DNA of 18,535 nucleotides, taken from the NCBI GenBank assembly GCA_900546315.1, contig URCP01000057.1, positions 1 to 18,535 of the forward strand, read 5' to 3'. The position numbers and the translations under genes are program-made. Below are positions 13,111 through 18,535 of this stretch, in pieces (positions within the stretch are counted from its first letter, which is position 1; each line of letters begins with the position of its first letter). Source of the DNA: an uncultured Eubacteriales bacterium. GTDB lineage: Bacteria > Bacillota > Clostridia > Oscillospirales > CAG-272. The notes below the pieces were generated by a model. The model was given only the letters and a program-made list of their open reading frames with translations, did no database searches and had not been told where the DNA came from.

Positions 13111-14547
13111 ATGTCACTTCAGGAAAAACCAAACGATAACGGCAGAACCGCGCAGAAAACGCTCGACCCCGCGCTCCGCGAGATCATCTCCGCTCAGCGG
13201 GAGTTCTTCGCCACCGGCAAGACGCGCGACGTCACCTTCCGACGCGGGCTTCTCAAAAACCTGCGCTTCATGATACGCGACAACGAAGGACTGATACTCG
13301 AAGCCCTCCGGGCTGACCTCGGCAAGTCGTTCAGCGAAGGCTACCTCACCGAAATAGGCATGGTCGAACAGGAAATCAACCATACGCTCCGATACCTCAA
13401 AACGTGGACCTAGCCGAAAACCACCGCGACCCCGTACTTCCTCTGGCCGGCGTCGAGCCGCAAGCTCAGCCATCCGCGCGGGCTCGTAATGATCTTTTCG
13501 CCGTGGAACTACCCGTTCCTGCTGACGATGCAGCCGCTGATCTCGTCGATCGCCGCGGGAAACTGCACGATACTTCAACTCTCGGTGCACTCGCCGCACA
13601 CGACGAAGCTGCTCTGCTACCTGATCGACAAGTATTTCGACCGTGAATATATCGCGGCTTACACGGATTCCTTCGAGGCGGTGAAGGCGATAAGATACGA
13701 ACCGTTCGGCATGGTCTTCTACACCGGCGGACCGACAGTGGCGCGCATAATCTCAAAAGCGGCGGCGACCCAGCTGACCCCGGTCGTGATGGAACTCGGC
13801 GGAAAGAGCCCGTGCATCATCGACAAGACCGCGAACCTGAAACTCGCCGCGAAGCGCATTGTCGCCGGAAAGCTGATAAACTCCGGACAGACCTGCGTCG
13901 CGCCGGACTATCTGTATATCGACTCGGGCGTCAAGGAGGAGTTTCTCGGTTACGTCAAGGACTATCACGATAAGTTCTGCTCGCTCTCGCCGTGTGAGAA
14001 CAAGTTCTACCCGAAGATAATAAACCGTATGCACTTCGAGCGTCTGAGAAAGTACCTTGACGACGGCGAGATAATCTTCGGAGGCGACGTCAGCGCGGAG
14101 AACTGCCGGATAGGGCTGACTCTGATGCAGAACATCAAGAAGGACAGCAAGCTGATGACCGAGGAGATTTTCGGTCCGATACTTCCGGTCTTCGAGTTCA
14201 ACGATATCAATATCGTGATAAACACGCTGAGAAAGCGCCCGAAGCCGCTGGCGCTGTATCTCTTCACGAAGAGCCGTGAGACGCGGGACATGGTGCTTGA
14301 GAACCTCGATTTCGGCTGCGGGTGCATAAACGACACTGTTATGCAGCTCGCGAACCCGCACCTTCCGTTCGGCGGCGTCGGCGAGAGCGGATTCGGCAGA
14401 TACCACGGAAAGGCGGGCTTCGACACGTTCAGCAATGAGTCGTCGGTTCTGATGTCCTCGCCGAGGATAGACCTGAACCCGCTGAGATACCCGCCGTATG
14501 ACGACAATTACGGACTGGCGAAAATAATGCTCAGATATTTTATTTAA
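13111..14547 (+). pseudogene. Aldehyde dehydrogenase (class 3 type) interrupted by an in-frame TAG
   Basis: The frame starting at ATG 13111 (GGAGGG at 13099-13104) runs 100 codons to TAG at 13411-13413 and continues in the same frame, without other stops, to TAA at 14547. The two parts join into one class-3-like NAD(P)-dependent aldehyde dehydrogenase of about 478 positions: helical N-terminus ending LRYLKTWT, then (after TAG) PKTTATPYF and IFSPWNYPF, general base Glu in VMELGGKSP, nucleophile Cys in NSGQTCVAP, and GGVGESGFGRYHGK near the end. The stop falls at a poorly conserved position in the usual W-x-x-P-K linker. The usual coenzyme-binding KPSE segment reads QLSV here, which argues for decay or altered cofactor use. 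Alternatives are sequencing error, UAG readthrough or reassignment, or restart at ATG 13489. An FAD oxidoreductase follows after 19 nt. Confidence 0.8.
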
Positions 14548-14566
14548 CCGCAAAGGATATTTTAAG

Positions 14567-15853
14567 ATGATACTTCAGGAAGAAATCTTCGAAAAAGCGC
14601 ACTACGACATAATCGTCGCCGGCGGCGGCGTCGGCGGCGTCGCTGCCGCTGTTCAGGCGGCGAGGGAGGGGAAGCGCGTCCTCCTCGTCGAGAAGTCACA
14701 GAAGCTCGGAGGCCTCGCGACCCTCGGACTTGTCAACTTCTTTGTCCCGATGTGCAACGGACGGGGAAAGCAGATAATCTTCGGCATGGCTGAGGAGCTG
14801 CTCCGCCTCTCGATAAAATACGGCTACGGCGGCGTAGACCCGGCGTTCGAGAACGGCAGGATACCGGAAGAAAAGCTCGCGGAGTACAAGGCGAAGGGAC
14901 ACCAGCCCCCGCGCTATATGACGAAATTCTCGGCGGAGATATTCGCGCTGACTCTGACCGAGCTCTGCCACGATATCGGCGTCGACATCATGTTTGACAG
15001 CATCGTTTCCCGTTCTGTCACGACGAGCGAGGGCGGAAAGACAAAGATACTCGGCGTCGTCCTCGAGAACAAGTCGGGAAGGGAATACTTCACGGCGGAT
15101 ATGTTCGTCGACGCGACCGGAGACGGCGACCTCATGTACCGCGCCGGGATACCGACGGTCGAGAGGGGCAACTATCACTCGTACTTCGCGTTCGCGATAA
15201 CTCTCGACAGCTGTCGCAAGGCGGCTGAGACCGGGAAGATAGCCAACGCGATAAGCGGCGCGTCGGGCGGATACGCGAGCCTTTACGGCGAAAACCACCC
15301 GAAGGATATCCCGCTCTATCACGGAACGTCGTCCGACGAGGTGAACCGGTATCTGATCTCGAACCAGCTCGAGATGCTCGAAAAGCTGAAGAAGGACGAC
15401 AGGAACTCGCGCGACGTCGTGACCCTGCCGGGAATGTGCCAGTTCAGGACGGTCAGACATATAGCGGGCGCGTATACTCTGCTTGAGAGCGATACATACA
15501 GGCATTTCGAGGATTCGGTCGGCGCGATGAACGACTTTGACCGCCGGGATTATCTCTTTGAGATCCCGTACGGGACGCTGATTTCCCCGAAGGCTTCGAA
15601 CCTTATAACCTGCGGTCGCTCCGCGGCGGGCGAGGGGTACGCGTGGGATGTTCTGCGCGTGATTCCTCCGGCTATCATTTCGGGGCAGGCTGCCGGCTTC
15701 GCTGTTTCGCAGGCGCTCGACAGAAAGTGCGATATCCTGAGCGTCAGTGTTCCGGAGCTTCAGAAGAGCCTCGAGGGCGCGAACGTGACGATTCACTTCG
15801 ACGATGCCGATGTTCCGGCTGTGAGCGACGCAACAATTGAGCATAATGACTGA
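14567..15853 (+). CDS. FAD-dependent oxidoreductase (FAD_oxidored family)
   Basis: A 428-residue cytosolic flavoprotein. The N-terminal Rossmann motif IIVAGGGVGGVAAAVQAAREG (GxGxxG at about 19-24) is followed by the ribose-binding Glu42 and GGLATLGLVNF, a stretch common in the FAD-dependent oxidoreductases of the PF12831 type. MFVDATGDGDLMYRAG is the second FAD contact, and ITCGRSAAGEGYAWDVLRVIPPAIISGQAAGFA is the C-terminal FAD region (positions about 344-378). The substrate cannot be read. It sits 19 nt behind the interrupted aldehyde dehydrogenase, has AAAGGA about 12 nt before ATG 14567, and probably shares its promoter. No obvious terminator separates it from the bioY promoter region. 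Confidence 0.85.
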   Translation: MILQEEIFEKAHYDIIVAGGGVGGVAAAVQAAREGKRVLLVEKSQKLGGLATLGLVNFFVPMCNGRGKQIIFGMAEELLRLSIKYGYGGVDPAFENGRIPEEKLAEYKAKGHQPPRYMTKFSAEIFALTLTELCHDIGVDIMFDSIVSRSVTTSEGGKTKILGVVLENKSGREYFTADMFVDATGDGDLMYRAGIPTVERGNYHSYFAFAITLDSCRKAAETGKIANAISGASGGYASLYGENHPKDIPLYHGTSSDEVNRYLISNQLEMLEKLKKDDRNSRDVVTLPGMCQFRTVRHIAGAYTLLESDTYRHFEDSVGAMNDFDRRDYLFEIPYGTLISPKASNLITCGRSAAGEGYAWDVLRVIPPAIISGQAAGFAVSQALDRKCDILSVSVPELQKSLEGANVTIHFDDADVPAVSDATIEHND

Positions 15854-15854
15854 A

Positions 15855-15883
15855 TGTAAACTAATTTCAAAAACAGGTTGACA
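15855..15883 (+). promoter_or_regulatory. Candidate BirA (biotin repressor) operator
   Basis: TGTAAAC (15855-15861) and GTTGACA (15877-15883) form an inverted repeat (6 of 7 matches) with a 15-nt gap, resembling the TGTwAAC-spacer-GTTwACA operator of Bacillota BirA. The right half-site contains the -35 hexamer of the bioY promoter, so binding would block transcription. Confidence 0.55.
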
Positions 15884-15906
15884 AATACGATCCGGTGTGG
15901 TATAAT
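15878..15906 (+). promoter_or_regulatory. Consensus sigma-A promoter of bioY
   Basis: TTGACA (15878-15883), 17-nt spacer, TATAAT (15901-15906), both perfect. Confidence 0.88.
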
Positions 15907-15929
15907 ATTATTGTCGGGTGACTGACAGT

Positions 15930-15986
15930 ACCGCGCCGGTTCTTTTTTATGTTAAGGCGGGCGGCTCGGCGCGGTGTGAGCCGCCC
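15930..15986 (+). promoter_or_regulatory. Two overlapping hairpins in the bioY leader
   Basis: GGGCGGCTC (15959-15967) pairs perfectly with GAGCCGCCC (15978-15986). The loop between them carries GGCGCGGT, which with its flanking C is the reverse complement of ACCGCGCCG at 15930-15938. The two pairings compete or form a pseudoknot. A small ACCG/CGGT stem at 15930-15940 is followed by TCTTTTTT. Confidence 0.5.
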
Positions 15987-16011
15987 ATTTATTTATGAGA
16001 GGAACAGAGAG

Positions 16012-16611
16012 ATGGATAATACAAAACAGTCGAACATAACAAAACACCGCGAGGGCATCCGGGGAACGGTGCTGTGCGGGCTTTTCGCGGCTATCATAGC
16101 GGTTCTGACGCTTGTGACGATACCGATGCCGTCGGGCGTGCCGATAACGCTTCAGACGTTTGCGGTGGCGCTCTGCGGGTATTCGCTCGGGTGCGCTAAG
16201 GGAACCGCCGCTACGTTCGTTTATGTGGCTCTGGGCGCGGTGGGACTGCCGGTGTTCTCGGGGATGAAGGGCGGATTTTCGGTGCTTGTCGGTCCGACCG
16301 GCGGGTATATTTATGGGTTTGTCGGGATGGCGGCGCTGTGCGGGCTCGGCGCGTATCTGTTCCTGAGACTTACAAAGCGGAAGGGCGCGGTCATGAAGGC
16401 GCTCGGTACTGCCGCGGCGGTCGTCTGCGGGCTCGCGGGATTGGCGGTCTGTCATGTCTGCGGGACGATACAGTTCGCGGGTCTGACCGGGAGGACGTTC
16501 GGTGAGGCGGCGATGCTTGCGTCGGTGCCGTATCTCGCGAAGGATATTATTTCGGTCGTCGGCGCGTTCGCTATCGGGAGCGTCATTTCGACGAGAGTCG
16601 TGAATAAGTGA
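16012..16611 (+). CDS. bioY: Biotin ECF transporter S component BioY
   Basis: A 199-residue membrane protein, full length for BioY, which binds biotin and delivers it through an ECF energy-coupling module. Family marks are TIPMPSGVPITLQTFAVAL (about 36-54), GGFSVLVGPTGGYIYGF (87-103) and the final AAMLASVPYLAKDIISVVGA. Six hydrophobic spans are visible. ATG 16012 is preferred (GAGAGGA about 8-9 nt upstream); the frame is open upstream to 15949 but that part lies in the leader hairpins. No ECF ATPase or T-component genes are nearby, so it likely uses a shared ECF module or works alone. The BirA-like site upstream predicts biotin repression. Confidence 0.92.
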   Translation: MDNTKQSNITKHREGIRGTVLCGLFAAIIAVLTLVTIPMPSGVPITLQTFAVALCGYSLGCAKGTAATFVYVALGAVGLPVFSGMKGGFSVLVGPTGGYIYGFVGMAALCGLGAYLFLRLTKRKGAVMKALGTAAAVVCGLAGLAVCHVCGTIQFAGLTGRTFGEAAMLASVPYLAKDIISVVGAFAIGSVISTRVVNK

Positions 16612-16714
16612 AGTTCGCGGTGAGCGTCAGGAGCGGGCGACCAATGGTCGCCCCTACAGGGGTAGAGCGAAAGGGTTTATGAGAGCTTGGTTCCGTCGCG
16701 GATCGTGAATAAGT
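16598..16714. repeat. 12-bp direct repeat bracketing the bioY 3' region
   Basis: TCGTGAATAAGT occurs at 16598-16609 (the last codons of bioY) and again at 16703-16714, 105 bp later. The segment between contains the REP-like palindrome at 16635-16653. It could be the footprint of an insertion or a local duplication. Confidence 0.6.
16635..16653. repeat. REP-like palindrome, copy 2
   Basis: GGGCGACC and GGTCGCCC around AAT, followed by CTACAGG. Its reverse complement aligns with the copy at 2451-2469 including flanks, with compensating stem changes. Confidence 0.75.
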
Positions 16715-16717
16715 ATG

Positions 16718-16750
16718 GCTGTCGTGAGAATTATCACGGCGGCTTTTTTT
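16718..16750 (+). terminator. Intrinsic terminator of bioY
   Basis: GCTGTCGTGA pairs with TCACGGCGGC (10 bp, two G-U) around GAATTA, followed by seven T. Confidence 0.88.
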
Positions 16751-16753
16751 AAA

Positions 16754-16778
16754 GAAAAAGCCCCCGGATTGCCGGGGG
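16754..16778 (-). terminator. Terminator of the minus-strand lipoprotein gene
   Basis: On the minus strand CCCCCGG pairs with CCGGGGG (loop CAAT) followed by CTTTTTCTTT, immediately after the lipoprotein stop codon. Confidence 0.82.
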
Positions 16779-16784
16779 TGAGGG

Positions 16785-17330
16785 TTATTTGAATTCCGCG
16801 CGGATGATTATTACGCAGTCGTAGTTGTTTTCGTCGATGTTGTCGAGGTTTATTGACCTGACGCCGTTTCCGGTGTCGAGGGCGAGGGCGGCGAGGACTT
16901 TGGTTTCGCCGGCGGTTATTTTGAGCTTCTCGTTTTGCTTTTGCGTGGAGAAGGACCAGCCCGCGGCTTCGGGGAGGTCGGTGAACATGGCGTTCCGCGT
17001 GAGGTCGCCGGAGGAGGCGGTAAGGTTTACGCGGTTGTATTTGTCGCTGTCCTGTTTGTCGGGGGTTATGGTTATCGCGAGGTCTTTGGCGGAGTTGTCG
17101 AGTGAGATGAGCGGTTGGGTGTTGCTTTCCCCGTTCTGCCGAAGTTCGGTGGTGATTTCGGCGCCGCTGATGCCGCTGATATTGAGTTCAAAAACGGCTT
17201 TGGCGTCCCGTGCCGGAGATTCGGTCGAGGTGAGCGTGATGAAGCTCTGGTTCCCGCACCCAACGAACATGAGGACGAGAGCGAAGAGTATAGCACAGAC
17301 TAAGGTACGTTGCGCAATCTTATAATCCAT
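16785..17330 (-). CDS. Hypothetical lipoprotein
   Basis: A 181-residue predicted lipoprotein: MDYKIAQRTL, hydrophobic core, then FVGC as lipobox (Cys at about residue 25), followed by a Thr/Ser-rich linker and a soluble acidic domain. I recognise no family motif; the alternation of polar and hydrophobic residues suggests a beta-sandwich-like fold (inference). The frame is open upstream to 17447, but that extension crosses the hairpin array and ATG 17330 begins a proper signal sequence. The ribosome site is weak. It is probably co-oriented with, but separately controlled from, the small membrane protein upstream, because the hairpin array lies between them. Confidence 0.7.
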   Translation of the reverse strand: MDYKIAQRTLVCAILFALVLMFVGCGNQSFITLTSTESPARDAKAVFELNISGISGAEITTELRQNGESNTQPLISLDNSAKDLAITITPDKQDSDKYNRVNLTASSGDLTRNAMFTDLPEAAGWSFSTQKQNEKLKITAGETKVLAALALDTGNGVRSINLDNIDENNYDCVIIIRAEFK

Positions 17331-17361
17331 AATTGTATAAAGCTTTTTTGAAGGGGGGCGA

Positions 17362-17443
17362 GGATGCCGCAAGCGGCATCCCCTCAAATACGCCAAGGCG
17401 TATTTGAGGGGGGAGCTTTTTTCTCCGAAAAAAAGTTCCCCCC
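17362..17443. repeat. Array of three strong palindromes
   Basis: GGATGCCGC/GCGGCATCC (17362-17381, loop AA), a 15-bp stem CCCCTCAAATACGCC/GGCGTATTTGAGGGG (17380-17411, loop AA), and GGGGGGAGCTTTTTT paired with an A-run plus GTTCCCCCC (17408-17443). They overlap end to end between the small membrane protein and the lipoprotein. The third has T/A runs inside the stem. They look like dispersed intergenic palindromes; on the minus strand they could also attenuate readthrough. Confidence 0.75.
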
Positions 17444-17456
17444 GCAAAACTAACGT

Positions 17457-17771
17457 TTACTTGTTTTCTTCAGCCAGTTTGTCGAGCTTGGTATTTCTGA
17501 AATACAGAGCGACGTCTATAGAGATTTCGATGAAGTTGAGGACGTAGAAGAAGAAGCTGAGGTAGAAGATGAAGCCGGAGGAGCCCATCGCGGAGACCTG
17601 GATTATTTTGCGGGCGATACCGAAGGCGTAGCCTATGAGGAGGAAGATTTCGAAGAAGAGGCTTTTGCCTTTGGCGGTGCGGGAGATCCAGGATTTGCGG
17701 ATGGAGATCGGCCAGGAGAGACCGAAGCAGAATATTGTGAGGGCTTCGAAGAGATCGGTGATGAGTTCCAT
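17457..17771 (-). CDS. Small membrane protein, three predicted spans
   Basis: A 104-residue hydrophobic protein with spans at about 5-23, 38-58 and 66-92 and a charged C-terminus (KLDKLAEENK). The segment SWPISIRKSWISRTAKGKSL between spans 1 and 2 has the proline and basic loop pattern vaguely reminiscent of PQ-loop/SWEET-like half-transporters, but this is weak and the function is unassigned. AAAGGA lies about 10 nt before ATG 17771. It follows the flavoprotein gene on the same strand with a gap of about 110 nt. Confidence 0.7.
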   Translation of the reverse strand: MELITDLFEALTIFCFGLSWPISIRKSWISRTAKGKSLFFEIFLLIGYAFGIARKIIQVSAMGSSGFIFYLSFFFYVLNFIEISIDVALYFRNTKLDKLAEENK

Positions 17772-17817
17772 TTTTTGGTGTCCTTTGCTTTAGTTAAGTA
17801 AAATGTATAAGCAGGGA

Positions 17818-17855
17818 TTTCCCGCGTGTTTTTCACGCGGGAAATTTGTTTTTTT
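17818..17855 (+). terminator. Strong terminator-like hairpin oriented to the plus strand
   Basis: TTTCCCGCGTG and CACGCGGGAAA (11-bp perfect stem, T5 loop) followed by TTTGTTTTTTT on the plus strand. On the minus strand, where the flanking genes are encoded, no T run follows, so the orientation is opposite to the genes. Confidence 0.65.
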
Positions 17856-17884
17856 AGTTACTGGCTGAGATCAGACAGTGGGTG

Positions 17885-18535
17885 TCAGTTGGTTTCGGAT
17901 TCTTTTCTGACGTAGTTCGGGAGGAGCTTCGGGGAGACGAGGTCGGTTACGACGCCTGCTTCTTCGCGCTCTTTGTCGAACTTTGCGATGTGGTCGAGGG
18001 TGAGTTTGCCGACTGTGGTTTCCTTGGACTTTTCAGCGGCGTGCTGACCGGCGCTTCTGCCAAAGACTATGATGTCGAGGAGGGAGTTGCCCATGAGGCG
18101 GTTTCTGCCGTGGATGCCGCCTACTGCCTCGCCGGCTACGTAGAGGTTTTCTACATTAGTGGTGCTTCCGTCGACGTTGATGTCGAGACCGCCGTTCTGG
18201 TAGTGGAGGGTCGGGTAGACGAGGATCGGCTCTTTTCTGATGTCGATGCCGTAGCTCATGAACATGCGCAGCATCGCGGGGATGCGCTTTTCGATGGTGC
18301 CTTCGCCGCCGATGATTTCGATCATCGGGGTGTCGAGCCAGACGGCTTTGCCTTCACCGGTTTCAACGCCTTCGTTTCTGTCGCCGCATTCGCGGATTAT
18401 CGACGCGGCGGAGACGTCGCGGGTTTCGAGCGGGTGCATGAAGACTTTGCCGTCGCGGTTGACGAGCTTTGCGCCGAGCGAACGGACCTTTTCGGTGACG
18501 AGCGCGCCGAAGATCTGGGACGGGTAGGCGGCTCC
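17885..18535 (-). CDS. Fumarate reductase/succinate dehydrogenase-type flavoprotein, N-terminal part outside window
   Basis: The frame is open to the right edge; translation from there begins GAAYPSQIFGALVTEKV and continues through about 216 residues to TGA at 17885. The tail is the C-terminal portion of an FAD-binding protein of the FrdA/SdhA/L-aspartate oxidase superfamily. Key stretches are VYPTLHYQNGGLDIN and NLYVAGEAVGGIHG followed by RNRLMGNSLLDIIVFGR, which is the second FAD-contacting region and the conserved RxxxxxLL loop. In anaerobes such proteins often reduce fumarate or another enoate, or act in NADH-linked electron disposal; the electron partner is not visible here. The capping and N-terminal FAD domains are outside the window, so the exact class is uncertain. 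Confidence 0.82.
   Translation of the reverse strand, partial: GAAYPSQIFGALVTEKVRSLGAKLVNRDGKVFMHPLETRDVSAASIIRECGDRNEGVETGEGKAVWLDTPMIEIIGGEGTIEKRIPAMLRMFMSYGIDIRKEPILVYPTLHYQNGGLDINVDGSTTNVENLYVAGEAVGGIHGRNRLMGNSLLDIIVFGRSAGQHAAEKSKETTVGKLTLDHIAKFDKEREEAGVVTDLVSPKLLPNYVRKESETN

Noticed and set aside
14696..15844. 382-codon minus-strand ORF opposite the FAD oxidoreductase
   Set aside because: GC-rich codon bias leaves the opposite strand open; composition is Arg/Val-rich without motifs, while the plus strand has clear FAD motifs.
16635..16653. Palindrome after bioY as a terminator
   Set aside because: No T tract on either side; a proper terminator lies at 16718-16750 and a related palindrome occurs elsewhere.

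Overview
The window reads as chromosomal DNA of a GC-rich member of the Bacillota, most likely a gut-type Clostridia (Oscillospiraceae/Ruminococcaceae-like). The reasons are strong GGAGG-type ribosome binding sites, textbook TTGACA/TATAAT promoters, intrinsic terminators with long T tracts, a glycine riboswitch ahead of an AGCS symporter, QueH and BioY, and several short-loop palindromic repeats. This assignment is inference from style and gene content. No rRNA, tRNA, CRISPR array, phage or intact insertion sequence was seen. All 19 readable stop codons are TGA or TAA.

Layout. (1) 1-2160, plus strand: the 3' part of a PurM/AIR-synthase-like gene, a PfkB sugar kinase and ruvX/yqgF form one tight operon. 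(2) 2161-2786: a non-coding block between convergent genes, made of a roughly 515-bp element with long imperfect inverted arms, tandem minisatellites inside it, a REP-like palindrome, the terminator of the next gene and two short hairpins. (3) 2787-5244: a membrane-anchored SGNH hydrolase (minus) diverges from queH plus a YgjP-type metallopeptidase (plus). (4) 5353-7497: a promoter, a 38-codon small ORF, a secreted cysteine-rich 86-residue protein, and two tandem paralogous lipoproteins. (5) 7545-10793, minus: a large MgtA-type Mg2+ P-type ATPase behind a leader of about 520 nt that contains a terminator and a small ORF with a Glu-Asp-Val-Pro-Pro-Pro stretch. (6) 11001-12890: glycine-riboswitch-controlled alanine/glycine:cation symporter. 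(7) 13048-15853: an aldehyde dehydrogenase interrupted by one in-frame TAG, then an FAD-dependent oxidoreductase. (8) 15855-16750: bioY with a probable BirA operator. (9) 16754-18535, minus: a lipoprotein, a small membrane protein and the C-terminal part of a fumarate-reductase-type flavoprotein.

Working together: the window is a patchwork of short housekeeping units rather than one pathway. The richest regulatory content is in the 5' leaders: mgtA (Mg2+ transport), alsT (glycine sensing) and bioY (biotin repression). The best candidates for something undescribed are the mgtA leader with its acidic-proline small ORF, the small-protein locus at 5353-5906, and the interrupted aldehyde dehydrogenase.
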